From: Phymatolithon calcareum
Taxonomy: Eukaryota; Rhodophyta; Florideophyceae; Hapalidiales
Reading direction: 5' to 3'
DNA: 64,000 nucleotides
NCBI GenBank assembly: GCA_977006965.1
Contig: OZ345359.1
Coordinates: 2,604,001 to 2,668,000 of the forward strand
In this document: in pieces, positions 51,714-62,837 of the stretch
How positions within the stretch are numbered: position 1 is the stretch's first letter
Layout of the letters: the number at the start of each line of letters is the position of its first letter
Program-made: the position numbers and the translations under genes
The notes under the pieces: generated by a model
Database searches by the model: none
Seen by the model: only the letters and a program-made list of their open reading frames with translations
Told to the model about the DNA's origin: nothing

Positions 51714-52359
51714 GTAAGGGAGATGCGTTTCATCAGCTATTCTCTGTATTCCGCGTTAGCGTCGTAGTCCTAGCTGCAAAAACCCTCTCTCGGTTGTGGA
51801 GGGAAGCTTGGGGTCCACTGGTCAGATTTCCTCTGGGGCTTAGGGTCAAGCTCAATTTACGCCTCGTTTATACTATGTCTTCATAAAAGATGATATAGTG
51901 AAGAAGAGTAGCTCGCCTAGAGCTTTTTCTGAGATATTAATCTCCTCATTGGTTAGTTTATATCTGCCGAGGTGTTCTTCGAGGTAGCTCATGATCGTTG
52001 GTACAGTATCATCGAACTTGTCTGCGAGAAGTGATGTGCTCATTGGGGGGAACCTACCGAATGCCCACTTTACCGCTGATTGGCGGTGCCGTGTTTTCGG
52101 GAGTCCGATAATCGTCGGGGTGGACCAAGGCAGATTGTACGGAATTTTCCTCTTTCTGTTGGACTCCAAGATGTCTCCTTCTTCTTTGAAGAGCAAGTTC
52201 CGCAAAGATTTTGCTAAAACTCCCTGTTTGAGGAAAGTCAGTGCCGTTTCGAAAACGTCGTGATGTAGCATTGCCGATATGAGGGAAATTGTAGGTTTTT
52301 ATTTTAGAAGCCCTCAACGCCGGTATTCACGAACAACAGAGCGGCTTGCGGTTCATACT

Positions 52360-55300
52360 TCCATCTCATTACCCAATCAGGTCACATTACACTATCATTT
52401 CTTCTTTCATATGGATTTCCAAGGCAGAAGTTTGTCAATCGCTGTTTTCGTCCCTTCTTCCCAAGATTCTTCTACTTTTGGACTTGTTAAATTTCGTTGT
52501 AGAGTTTTCAGACTCTCTTCCGCGACCTCGTTCAAATGATCAATGTAAGACTCTGCTCTTTGTGGTGGAAAGCGGCCAAAGAACCACTTGACTGCTAGGA
52601 GTCGGTGTTTCCTGGATCAAATTTGGAGTACAGGGCTTACTTTCTCCTTAGTATCGACGGGAATTTTTCTCCCTTTTTCTTCTTCCTTTTCAATCCATTC
52701 CTGTCTTCGGCGGTGAATCTCCTGTTTGTGGGTCACCAACCCGCGTACGGCTCGCTCGGTACTTCCTCTTAGGAACTCGTGCTCCTGCAGATAGCGGATA
52801 TCCCTCTCTGCTTGTTGTATGTCCCCTTCTTTTCCTGCGTAGTTTGCTTCCTTTTCGATTTCGTCCTTCCCTCGTAGAAGCCTCTGTGCGAAGTGCTCTC
52901 CGAGTTGCGCTCTTCTTTTTCTTAGGTGGAGTAATTCTGCAGAGGGCTCGCATTCGAGCGTGCAATCGTTTCGCGTAGTGTAATCACTGGGAGAGTCAAG
53001 ATAAGGTTGGGTTTATCATGAAAAGGGGTGATCTCTCTCCGATGAGATCATGAGATGCCCAGTCTAAAGTGCGATCAGGATCGCCGCTTCAAGTGGGCAG
53101 GGGCGTTATGATACCGCCGAGAGTGTAAATGTCGGTAATTACACTCGTCCAGCATTGCGCGTCTACAGTAGTTACCGAAGGCAACAGAGTAGAACAGACC
53201 CTCCGCTTGGTTAATCTGCGCTTCGACTGAGTTTGTCCATGGTGTGAGGTGTATCGCGTACTCCCATAAGAGCCTTGTGCATTGCTATGTTCTTGGTAGT
53301 AGCTAGTCCTTGCGCTTGGACTCCCAGGTCTTTCAGTCCCATGATAATTCCCTTCGCCGCGTTGATGCGCTTTAGTGTTGCGTGGTGGGTTACTCCCGTT
53401 TTGTCGATCGTGGTTCCCAGGTTTTCCAGTTCGCGGGTTTCGTGGAGCTCCTGGCCTGAGAGCCGGAACTTGCGTTTGAATAATCCAGGATAGATATGCA
53501 CTTCGCTTTTTCCTTTCTTAGTGTTCCATTTCATTCCATTTTCTGTGGCCCAGCTCGTCGCCGTATCCAAAAGCCATTGAATACCATCGGAATTAGCGGC
53601 TTGAAGCTGCACGTCGTCCGCGAAAAGTATCGCGGGGTGCTTCGACATATGTCGAGGTGCTTTTTCCGTTGCTAACGCGAATGTGTCCATGAACAAGTTC
53701 TACATGCAGGGGCTCAGGGGCGATCCTTGGGGGACTCCGCGGTCAATAAGAAGGCACTGCTTTTCCTCGTCTCCGGCTGTTGTAATCCAGGATGGTTTTA
53801 GTAGGTATCTGACCATCTCCGCTAAGTCTGCGGGTAGCCATTTGTCCACACGCTTCTGGAGTATGTCCCTAGGAACCCGATCGTATGCCGCCGAGAGATC
53901 GAGAACGTCTACAAAGCGGTGTCCCTTCTTCATTGTGCTCTTGGACCTTAGTATCGCGAGATCTGTCCCCTTATTTCTTTGGAATCCTTATTGGAAGTGG
54001 TGAAACTTGTACCGGCTGCGTATCGCCGAGTCCATGGTAGCGTCAATTATTTTCCGCACTTGGCTTCGGAGCGATATCGGTTTGTAGTTCCCAGCTTCGT
54101 GTGTCGCTCCTTTCTTGTGAATCGGAATCAGCGTCGCTCTTCGCCATGCCGTCGGGATGCATTTCAGCTTGCCGCACATCGCCCATAGGGCCACAATCAG
54201 GTCTCCGCTCATTTCTGGATTTGCTTGGAGCATTTCAAATCCGATCCTGTCAGGCCCCAGTGCTTTTCCTCGTCGTGCTCGCCGGACTGCACTTTTGATC
54301 CCTTCCCGAAGTGTCTTCGGCACTATGGAATGACTTAGTGTAAGGTTCCAGGCTTTCTCCGCTTTGCATACGTTGGCGATGTGGGCTGTGAACATGCGGG
54401 GGCGCACGGGAGCCCCCAGTGCTCGATTAATCCCTCTTCGTTTCCGCTTACATCTTAAGATTTTGCTGAGCGTCTCCATGGCTTTGCGGGGCGACTGATC
54501 TTCAACATCATCGATGTATTTGGTATACTGCCCGGTTTTCGCCTTTCGTACTGCAGCGCGCATTTCGATTCGGAACTTCTTGTATGTTTTCCAGTCCACC
54601 GTTCTCATTGTCTTCTTGGCTGTCCGGTACAGGCGGGTGGTCTCTTTTGCCATTCTGTCCAGATTTCGCGTCCAGAATGGTTTAAAGCGAGGCGGTCGGC
54701 GGTTTTTGTTAGTCCACGGTTTGGTTACGAGCCGCTGGAATTTTTCGTACCACTTGTCCAACCCCTTCTTGTTCCGGCAACATCCCAGTTCCCTTAACAT
54801 GCTGGGCCCCCATTTTTCTATCGCTTTGGCCGCGCTTTCTGCTCGCTCCTCGCTCTTTCTCACGGTCGCTGAGATGAACGATTCCACCTTAGCTGGGACC
54901 GATTTCCTATGTTCCACGTCCATAGAGACTGGGAGGTGTTCATTGCGTATTGCATCCCAAATCCCGTTGGGAGATTTCACCCTTGTCGTGTCCAACGGTT
55001 TGGTGGCAAAAAAATCGATGTTTCTGTTTCCTCTCGTTGATTTGTACGTGGCGCCTGGTGCTGTGTGAATGCGCCAGTTCGAGTTTGCACCCCATTGCAC
55101 TAGGTGTCGCCCTCTCATCTTGGATTTCGTGTGCCAGTGTTGGTGGCGGGCATTGAGGTTGCCCATGAGCACCGAATTTCCTCTGCAGTGCGTTTGGACG
55201 AGGTCTAGGTACTTCATAGTATCTTGTTTCGTGGTATTCGGGGATATGTACGCCACGGCGACGTTTATGCCCGCCACCATCGTCACCAGTAGCTGGGCGT

Positions 55301-55670
55301 GATCCGTCGCGTGGCGAAACTTAACGTTAATTTTGAATGGGGATCCTTTGCGCGTGAGGAGGGCGACCCCACCCCTAGGCTTATCACGTGGTAGGCATAG
55401 CCTTGTCGTGGATACCTGATTGTAGGGGACCCTCAGCGATTGGTCCTCCTTTTTCCATGCCTCCGTAATCCCGAGAATATCCACTGCGTTGTTTTCGAAG
55501 AGTTCCTCGACCATACGCGGCATTTCCGGAGAGCCGCCAACGTTAAATGTGCAGATCTTGATAGAAGGATTCAAGGTCGTTGTGTAACGCATGAGAATGG
55601 GGAGCTTTGCGATGCCGTCGAGTTGTGCTTGATGTTGTTGGGAGGTATGGGTTTTATCTGTGTTCCGCAT
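52360..55670 (-). pseudogene. F1 LINE ORF2: APE endonuclease and reverse transcriptase
   Basis: The 55670-53988 segment opens with an APE-type endonuclease (IKICTFNVGG, DILGITEAWK, VLMGNLNARHQHW, NIDFFATK, NEHLPVSMDV). Canonical GDxNA and SDHxP are replaced by GNLNA and NEHLP, so catalysis is doubtful. RT motifs follow: PTAWRRATLIPIHKK, LDLSAAYDRVPRD, DRGVPQGSPLSPC, FADDVQLQAANSDG. Frame breaks lie near 53985, 53697 and 53270. The C-terminal domain is shifted but ends with AVKWFFGRFPPQ. There is no RNase H. The product would nick DNA and copy its own RNA at the target. Confidence 0.8.
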
Positions 55671-57685
55671 GACAGATCCTGTCCAGACTCTGGGTGATGT
55701 CGCTGGGGATGGTACCCGTGCGCGGGCGATCTATTCTCGTTTTCGGGTCCCTCTGGAGCTTCAGAGTTGACTTGGTCTTCGCTAGAGTTCTCACTGAGGA
55801 TTGCATCTCCTCCGTTTTCGCCGTTGTACTTCACGTGTCCCGATTTTCGGGATTTTTCTTGTCCCAATTCTGGTGCTCCTGTCGCCGCATCTCGTCCTTC
55901 GCTTCTTTCTTTACGGTCCGTCCCTAGCATGCCGTCCAGTTCAATCTGTTTCGCGGTGTCTTCTGGCTCTTCCACCGCCATTTTCAGGGCCTCGTCTGCA
56001 AGATTGGCGTTTTCTTGGTACCATCTCCTGGTGTGGAAATCGGCGGTACTGGCTGCGCGCTTCCGCATTCTTGATCGAATGGCACGAAGGTTCCTAGCTG
56101 TGTGTTCTCGTTTCGACATGTCTTGGCGTCTCGCCACATTGGCACTCCTGATGCTGTACTTAGGGTTATATCTCAGGTGTGCGGCTCGCAGTGTGGCCAC
56201 CGTCCGCGCAACCAGAGGCTTGTCTGCGAGGACTTCTAGGACTGCTCCATCGACGAATGACAGTCCGAGGACGGCCCGTCTGGGTAGGACTTTCACTAGC
56301 TCATCGTACAGTTCTTTAAACTGGTTCGGATGTTCATCGTTGCGTAGAAATCCACGGAAATACGGAGGAACGACTTGCGGTGGGATATGTTTCGGGACTA
56401 TGGTTTTCTAGATTACGGTTCTAAGATCGACGATTTTTCCTTGTTCCCTTGCGGGGAACATTCTGTAATTAGGAGTGTACGCGGCGGCAATCTCGGCGTA
56501 AGTTCGAGGAACTTCAGGTCCTTTTTTCAGAATTGCTACGTCAGAGATGTCGCCTGGGGCGGTCTTGGGGTGCCGGTCGCTCCACGCTGTTGACTTTTGG
56601 GGCTCCAGTGTCTCACCTGGCTCGCTAGTGGAGCCCTTCGTGGTCTTGTCAATTACCAGTGGGGCTGAGGATATCTCTGTCGGCGAATGTACTCATGGTT
56701 TCCGTTGCGATACTCGGTGTTTTCCGTTGGGGATATGCTCCTTGACGTCGGGGGAGGCTCTCTGTCGGGGTTCGTCTTCAAAATCTTCTCGTCCGAGTGT
56801 TTCGTTTCCTTCCGACTCGCCCTTCCGGGCTAGGGTCCGCAATTCTGCCTGTAGAACGGACACAGTGCTGATCAATTCCACCACTGCCAATGTAAGTGCC
56901 TCAATCTTCGCCTTGTCTTCGTTTTGTGCTTGGCGGCTTTTCGGTGGCGCCTCGTGTCCTCTGGTTCTGAGTACTTCTGCCAGCTCGATTACCAGCCTCA
57001 TTACCCTTCCACCGCAGAACTCGTTGCAGTCGCGGCATTTCTCCCGGACGGCAACGCACCTGCTCGGGCCCTGAAGTGTGAGAGAATCGGAAGTTTTTCA
57101 TTCGGGACATCTGACTACCTGTCGAACCGCTACGAATCTAGCTTTCCATTCGGACATGTGCTCTTTGCTTCGATTTCCTATTGGGATCGTCAGCGGAATT
57201 GTCGGAGTGATTCTGTGGCAGCGCGAGGGCTTCGTGGAGGTTTCCTTGTCTTCTGTTGGCAGAGCAGATTTCGCTGGTTTCTTGATCTTTTTTTTCGGCG
57301 GGGATTTCGTATCGTCTTCCATTTGGTCTCTTGCGTGTTCTTCGTGTGGGGGGCGCGGGTTTGTGTCCTTCGGCGGTTTTTTGTCCTGGGTATTTTTCGT
57401 TACGGTGTCCATGACATTGTTGATGTCTATGTCATTGTGCTTGGGCGTCGGAGGATGTGGGTTGTTTGAGGCCTTCAGACGTGCGCGGCGCGCACGGCTG
57501 GCGGCTGTGGGCTGGGCCTGCGGTCTCGCAATACCGGTGCTGGTCATTTGTTTCATACTTCGGGTTAAAATGATCGATTTCGCTTGATTTTTCGGGATTG
57601 GGGCTGTTTTGTCGCGAATGGTATTCTCGCGATTTCCGACCAGGTTAGTTCCCCCTTGGTCGTCCCCTACGCTATTGGTCTCCAT
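55570..57685 (-). pseudogene. F1 LINE ORF1 (RNA-binding/coat-type protein), with stops
   Basis: It begins METNSVGDDQGG at 57685 and is basic (PPKKKIKKPAK). After a frame break near 57100 it shows CVAVREKCRDCNEFCGG, a possible zinc site. A coiled-coil-like stretch follows (LTLAVVELISTVSVLQAELR), then FRGFLRNDEHPNQFKELYDE and a Leu/Val-rich fold with ARTVATLRAAHLRYNP. A basic and then acidic tail ends at about 55571. Internal stops are TGA near 56695 and TAG near 56409. Position and composition fit ORF1; sequence identity to known ORF1 proteins is not obvious. Confidence 0.6.
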
Positions 57686-57967
57686 TTGGAGATCCTGGCA
57701 CGCCGATCGGCGTGTTTTCCGATCCGCTGATAGCTGCTCCGCTTTCTGCCGTCGCTTCTCTTGCTTTCTTTCTTTTTCCGCCTTGTTCGCTATCCGGACG
57801 GATCGGGTCGGTTTCGCTTGCGAATCCCATTGCCAATATGTCTTGTCTAACCCATTGCAGTTCCTCCACGTCTCTTTCTTCGATTTGGACGGTCAGAAGG
57901 ATCTTTTTCTTTGATCTGGCTCGTTCCAACATTCTGAGTGCTAGACCGAGTCTCCTGCTTTCGGCAT

Positions 57968-58058
57968 TGTTATGATAGGCGCTACACGTAGCAGACATTA
58001 GGGTATAAAGGCCCAGACCCTCGGAGGACGACGATCTGGGCAAGCGCACCTCATCACA
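57968..58058 (+). repeat. 5' LTR of copia element (91 bp)
   Basis: It starts TGTTATGATAGGCGCTACAC and ends CACCTCATCACA. TATAAA at 58004-58009 is the likely promoter. It is 54 bp shorter than the 3' LTR. Confidence 0.9.
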
Positions 58059-58076
58059 GGTTATGGGCCCAGCGCC
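58059..58076 (+). promoter_or_regulatory. Primer-binding site, initiator tRNA-Met anticodon region
   Basis: GGTTATGGGCCCAGC directly follows the LTR. It is complementary to the conserved GCTGGGCCCATAACC of the initiator tRNA-Met anticodon arm, the same half-tRNA priming known for Drosophila copia, and not to a tRNA 3' end. Confidence 0.85.
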
Positions 58077-58346
58077 TCGTCATCAACATCGTTCCCAGTT
58101 CTATCAAACTTAACCCACCCACATCCCACAACAAGCATCAAGACAAAACAATCATAGCCATCGAAGCATCAACGATCCACGCAAGCACCACCACATCCAC
58201 AGCAACATAACCCATCACCACCCAAAACGGCAGAACCGTATCCATCCGACCGGGAAGCTCGAAGACTCCGCCGAGCAACAGTTTCAGATATCTGGAGAAA
58301 CGAACAACTCCGCAATCTACGACATAACGTCAATACACCCACCACA

Positions 58347-61300
58347 ATGGACTTTTTTAAGCCCTCACCACTAGACCCAAACAATTTCGCATTTTGGCAT
58401 CAGGAGCTGATCAACTCGGCAGCCATTCTTCAAGCAACGACCCACGTCACCGAAAACCCAGAAGAGCCCGATACTCCGGCCGCAGCGGCCACCTTCCGCG
58501 TCAAGCAAGCAAAGGTCCGCAGTCTCATCATGCAGAGTATACCGAGCTCCATATCCGCTAAAATGGATCCAGAAACGTTTAGCAAGACACCCCACGACAT
58601 ATGCGTCGCCCTCGAGCACCATCTCAACCACAGGAACATCGAAGATCATGACCTTCTTACAGCAGAAGCGCGTGCCATACAGTTCACTCCCGAAAAGACT
58701 GTTGCGGAATACGTTGATGAACATCTCAAGCTTCGTACGAAAATGATCAATGCTAGATTTCCGGCTATATCACAGGAGAGTACAACAATTCGGTTTCTGG
58801 TGGAAGGACTTCGACATAACCCGGAATTCGTAACCACGGGAGAAGAAATGATACGAAATCCTCCTCAAACTATCAATGCATTCAAAAGACAAATCATACA
58901 CACTGCACTCTATCGACAGGCAGCCAGCGACATCCAACAAAAATTGAAACCGATGGTGTCACCAACACCCCTGATGAAGACTGAGCAGATCCCGATCCAG
59001 CCCCAGTACAGGCCGCAGCCCTATCGTCCCAATCAACAATACTTCCGCCAACGCTACAGACAGCGACAGACCCAGTTAATCTCTAAAAACTGTCCACGGC
59101 CCCCTGGATATGTTGGACCGTGGTGCTCTTTCCATGCCTCCGGTACACACAGCGACACCCAGTGCATACGGCAGAACCAGCACCGCGCTTCAGCACAAGC
59201 CAATATGCAATCATTGTCCTATGGCGAACATCAAACAGCAAACCAGCCTCACTTCCAAAGCCAGGAACCAGCTACATACCAAATCGAACTTAATGAGATG
59301 GCGCTGCGAATGGCCATGCTCGAGCAGCAGGCAGCCGCGAGCACTAATCCTGCATTGACGCCCACACCACCCCATGGAACACAGGAAGAGCAGAACACTA
59401 AGCAGCACAACCTTCCGCGTAAGTATCACCTCGATTCTGCAGCACACCCGACACACCTGCATGCCCCAAGTCCCTCCATGCACCTCGTCCGAGGAGAAGT
59501 ACTAACGCAAACTGCCAACGGTATGCTTCACAAAATCACTCACACTGGGCAGATCTCGATCAAGACGCCTAAATTCAAACTACAGGTACATGATGCTGTT
59601 GTATCTCCCGCCATTTCGCGCAATCTCATTTCCGTGCACACGCTGGCGAAGCAGCACGGAAAAGTGGAGTTCCATCCTGATCACGCATACATAATGAAAA
59701 CACCTTCCTCTCATCCCCACATACTCAGCACTGCTACATTTAGACAGGGGTTGTACACACTAAACACTACCCCAGAAGACGACAAGCACGCACGCCGTTC
59801 ATACTTTCAATCACAATTGCGAACAAAAGCCTTTTCTGCAAGAACACTTCCGGCTATTGCTACAAGAACAGGATCGCGGAAACCAATCTTTTCTCAAAAT
59901 CAATCTCGTAAAACAAGTCCAGATTTGTCAAGTCAATCCACTTTTCCCCTCGCTATCCCACAACTAAGCACTATTCCTAGAACTCAACCAGAACCAACAT
60001 TGGCAAACTCACCGGCAGAAGGACATTCGAGCAAATGCAGTCCCAAAACGACTGCATACATGGATTGGCATTTAAAACTTGGACACTTACGTCCTCTCAC
60101 TATAAACCTCATGGCTAAAAACAACCTTCTACCGGGACTTCCCGAAGAGCTTAAGCTTCAGCCCCCACGGATGTCATGCAGTGCATGCAGTACTGGAAAA
60201 ACACGACGCGGCGCCCACTCTTCTAAGGACCACACAGGTGCAGTAGCAGCACGAATCTCATCGGACGTCTGCGGACCCATCACCCCCACTTCAAGGCATG
60301 GAAACAAATACTTCATCACTTACATCGACACTAACTCTCGATATTGTATTCTGAATTTCATGCCCAATCGCGGAAAGGTATCTCTGTGTACATGCCAAGT
60401 GCTCGAGCATATTAGGAATAAGCACCACACATATCCTCGAGAATTCCGCAGCGACAACGCTCGCGAGTACCAATCCAACTACATGCGCAAATACTACTCA
60501 GACCGAGGAATAACATACATCCCTACGACACCATACTCGCCTCAGGAAAACGTAATAGCCGAGCGAATCAACTACACGCTCTGCAACAAAGCGCGTGCAT
60601 CCCTTGCGGCAGCACGCCTCGACGATACATTTTGGGAGGATGCAGTCCGTGATGCTGTATTTAAATACAACATTAGCTACCACCATGGTGCCCGTAACAT
60701 ACCGTACACCATATGGCACGAAGAACCACCAAATGTGCAGCGCATTTTCACTTTCGGGCAGCTTGGACACATCCCAAATCTTTCTGACAAAAAGAAGTTA
60801 AGCACGCGCGCATTTCCGGCCCGATATATGTACGCAGAAGATGTGAACCACATAGTCGTGTATAACCTGCGAAGCAAAACGTACCACTCCATCAAGGCCA
60901 TCAACTTTACGCCATACTATGCAGACACTGACCCAGTTCGTCGCACATCTCAGGCATTTTCGATGATCCCAATCGAACCAAACCAGATTGGCATCATGGC
61001 CAGAAGTGCAGACGTAAAGAAAAGCAGGTACTTCCAAGCTTTTTCCACAAAGAGCAATGGAGCACAAAAACAGGCCCCTCTGACCATCACGGCATTTACT
61101 CCCGCTCCACCGAACTATAAAGCAGCACAACGGTATCCAGATGCACAAGCATGGTCAAAGCCCCACGATGCAGAACTTGACACACTGGATCGTCTTCAAG
61201 CCATCAAATGGCTACCAACCACTGCCATCCCACGCAGCGCGAAAATAATTCCACTCACAATGAGTTACAGGTACAAACGCGATCACAACAACCATATTTC

Positions 61301-62720
61301 TAAACGCAAAGCGCGCTGTTCGGCGCGCGGGGACCTCATGGAGCCCCATATCCACTATGATCCAAACAAAACAGCAACACATATGGCAGACAAATCATCA
61401 TTGCGAATACTGTACGCTCTGGCAGCACAACATGGGTTACATCTGGAACATTTCGATTTTGAATCGGCGTTTCTCCACGAAGAATTTAATCATCCCACCA
61501 AAGTATATGTTTATCAACATCCTCGCTGTAATGGATCGTACAAACACCCCTATACTGCCGGGGAACTTAAGAAGAACCTATATGGCACTAAACAAGGTGG
61601 CTACATCTATCTTGAAGCTATGAAGACGTATCTTAAGAAGCACGGATATTCACCCCTGAAATCTGAACCATGCCTATTCTTTCGACGAATGGGGTCAGGT
61701 CGGTACATAATAATCGCCGTCTGTATAGACGACTTTCTTGCAGCCTCCACCCATGCTGACCTAACTGATTCACTGTTCAAAACACTGCAACAGAAGTACA
61801 AAGTCAAACGCCTCGGAGTCCCAACGCAATATCTCAACTGGAAAATACAACGCAACCCCCAAGGAATCCACATATCCCAGCCGCACATCATTGACGCGAT
61901 TGTTCATCAGCTTCGGCTGGTAGCCGCGGCACACACAGACTACCCATACGCAGATGGCCTCGACCTTCACCTCGCAGAGCCCTCTGAAAAGTTCCGGTCC
62001 GACATTCAATCCATTTTTGAGAAAACAATTGGAGACCTGCGCTATCTCGCGGACTGTACACGCTACGACATAACATTCATCGTGAACACGCTTGTGAGAG
62101 CAGCCAAAACGCCGACAGATAGGCACTGGATAGCGCTAAAGCGCTTGGTAAGATACCTTCAAGGCACAAAAAACCTCGGTATACTATACCCGGCCAGTCA
62201 CGCGCCGTTAACAACATACGCAGACGCCGATTATGCAAGCTGCAAAGATACCCGCAAGTCAGTAAGCGGTATAATACACACCCTCAACAACGCACCGATA
62301 CACTGGACGTCCAAACGGCAAAACACAGTCGCACTCTCAACGTGCGAGGCAGAGTACATTGCTGCCTCGACTGCTGTCCAGCAAACGCTCTGGTTGCGCA
62401 ACATACTTACCGAGCTGAACCAGCTTGCTGCAGAACCCACGAAGCTGTGCATGGACAATCAGGCGGCCATCAAAGTCGCCATGAACAACTCGCAAACGCG
62501 ACGAAGCAAATACATCGACATCCGATATCATCATATCCAAGACCACGTGAAGAAAAAGTCAGTCGAACCTCACTACATCCGTAGTCAAGACATGCTAGCG
62601 GATATCTTGACAAAGCCCGTGAACCGCCCTAACTTCAAAAATTTTACTCTCCCACTGAAGTCATTCAATCCGCCTCCTCGTGACGGGGGGGCTGTTATGA
62701 TAGGCGCTAAGAACGAGTAA
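58347..62720 (+). CDS. Copia gag-pol polyprotein, 1457 aa
   Basis: One uninterrupted frame from the ATG at 58347. Gag: residues 1-190 of UBN2/gag type (MDFFKPSPLDPNNFAFWHQE), then Gln/Pro-rich, with CSFHASGTHSDTQC as a CxxHx4Hx4C knuckle variant. Protease: YHLDSAAHPTH, with Asp363 (DSA in place of the common DSG). Integrase: HHCC finger WHLKLGHL...CSACSTGK near 574-620, catalytic Asp640 (SSDVCGP), Asp703 (FRSDN) and Glu739 (IAERIN), the last two exactly 35 residues apart. RT: FDFESAFLHEEF, LYGTKQGGY, and the active site VCIDD (Asp1128-Asp1129, usually YVDD). RNase H: TYADADYASCKDTRKSVSG, CEAEYIAAS, CMDNQAA, RSKYIDIRYHHIQ. It ends inside the 3' LTR. All catalytic acids are present. Confidence 0.92.
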   Translation: MDFFKPSPLDPNNFAFWHQELINSAAILQATTHVTENPEEPDTPAAAATFRVKQAKVRSLIMQSIPSSISAKMDPETFSKTPHDICVALEHHLNHRNIEDHDLLTAEARAIQFTPEKTVAEYVDEHLKLRTKMINARFPAISQESTTIRFLVEGLRHNPEFVTTGEEMIRNPPQTINAFKRQIIHTALYRQAASDIQQKLKPMVSPTPLMKTEQIPIQPQYRPQPYRPNQQYFRQRYRQRQTQLISKNCPRPPGYVGPWCSFHASGTHSDTQCIRQNQHRASAQANMQSLSYGEHQTANQPHFQSQEPATYQIELNEMALRMAMLEQQAAASTNPALTPTPPHGTQEEQNTKQHNLPRKYHLDSAAHPTHLHAPSPSMHLVRGEVLTQTANGMLHKITHTGQISIKTPKFKLQVHDAVVSPAISRNLISVHTLAKQHGKVEFHPDHAYIMKTPSSHPHILSTATFRQGLYTLNTTPEDDKHARRSYFQSQLRTKAFSARTLPAIATRTGSRKPIFSQNQSRKTSPDLSSQSTFPLAIPQLSTIPRTQPEPTLANSPAEGHSSKCSPKTTAYMDWHLKLGHLRPLTINLMAKNNLLPGLPEELKLQPPRMSCSACSTGKTRRGAHSSKDHTGAVAARISSDVCGPITPTSRHGNKYFITYIDTNSRYCILNFMPNRGKVSLCTCQVLEHIRNKHHTYPREFRSDNAREYQSNYMRKYYSDRGITYIPTTPYSPQENVIAERINYTLCNKARASLAAARLDDTFWEDAVRDAVFKYNISYHHGARNIPYTIWHEEPPNVQRIFTFGQLGHIPNLSDKKKLSTRAFPARYMYAEDVNHIVVYNLRSKTYHSIKAINFTPYYADTDPVRRTSQAFSMIPIEPNQIGIMARSADVKKSRYFQAFSTKSNGAQKQAPLTITAFTPAPPNYKAAQRYPDAQAWSKPHDAELDTLDRLQAIKWLPTTAIPRSAKIIPLTMSYRYKRDHNNHISKRKARCSARGDLMEPHIHYDPNKTATHMADKSSLRILYALAAQHGLHLEHFDFESAFLHEEFNHPTKVYVYQHPRCNGSYKHPYTAGELKKNLYGTKQGGYIYLEAMKTYLKKHGYSPLKSEPCLFFRRMGSGRYIIIAVCIDDFLAASTHADLTDSLFKTLQQKYKVKRLGVPTQYLNWKIQRNPQGIHISQPHIIDAIVHQLRLVAAAHTDYPYADGLDLHLAEPSEKFRSDIQSIFEKTIGDLRYLADCTRYDITFIVNTLVRAAKTPTDRHWIALKRLVRYLQGTKNLGILYPASHAPLTTYADADYASCKDTRKSVSGIIHTLNNAPIHWTSKRQNTVALSTCEAEYIAASTAVQQTLWLRNILTELNQLAAEPTKLCMDNQAAIKVAMNNSQTRRSKYIDIRYHHIQDHVKKKSVEPHYIRSQDMLADILTKPVNRPNFKNFTLPLKSFNPPPRDGGAVMIGAKNE
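62682..62692 (+). promoter_or_regulatory. Polypurine tract of copia element
   Basis: GACGGGGGGGC ends one base before the TG of the 3' LTR, the position needed for plus-strand priming. Confidence 0.75.
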
Positions 62721-62837
62721 GAACTTGTCACGAGCAGGCAGATTATTGTCATGATAGGCGCTACACGTAGCAGACATTAGGGTATAAAGGCCCAGACCCT
62801 CGGAGGACGACGATCTGGGCAAGCGCACCTCATCACA
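62693..62837 (+). repeat. 3' LTR of copia element (145 bp)
   Basis: It begins TGTTATGATAGGCGCTAAGA. At 62751 a second ATGATAGGCGCTA starts, from which it is identical to the 5' LTR to the end. TATAAA is at 62783-62788. The 54-bp segment between the two 13-bp repeats is absent from the 5' LTR. Confidence 0.85.

Larger units (their letters stand above)
52282..57827 (-). mobile_element. F1 LINE copy C, near full length (5546 bp), 13-bp TSD
   Basis: It is flanked by CATTGCCGATATG (52269-52281) and CATTGCCAATATG (57828-57840), one mismatch. The minus strand holds a 5' UTR of about 140 bp, ORF1 (from 57685), ORF2 with endonuclease and reverse transcriptase (from 55670), the C-terminal domain, and a 3' end with TAAAATAAAAAC and CAATTTCCC. 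Several stops and frameshifts make it defective. A 190-bp insertion of unknown nature interrupts the C-terminal part at about 52977-53175. Confidence 0.85.
57968..62837 (+). mobile_element. Ty1/copia LTR retrotransposon, complete, 5-bp TSD
   Basis: Target duplication GGCAT lies at 57963-57967 and 62838-62842. The LTRs begin TG and end CA. The primer site, one long gag-pol frame and a purine tract are all present, and integrase precedes RT, as in copia. The shared parts of the two LTRs differ at no position outside the first four bases, which implies a recent insertion. The element sits in the F4 LINE copy A and is the youngest resolvable layer. It looks capable of coding for all its proteins. 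Confidence 0.92.
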
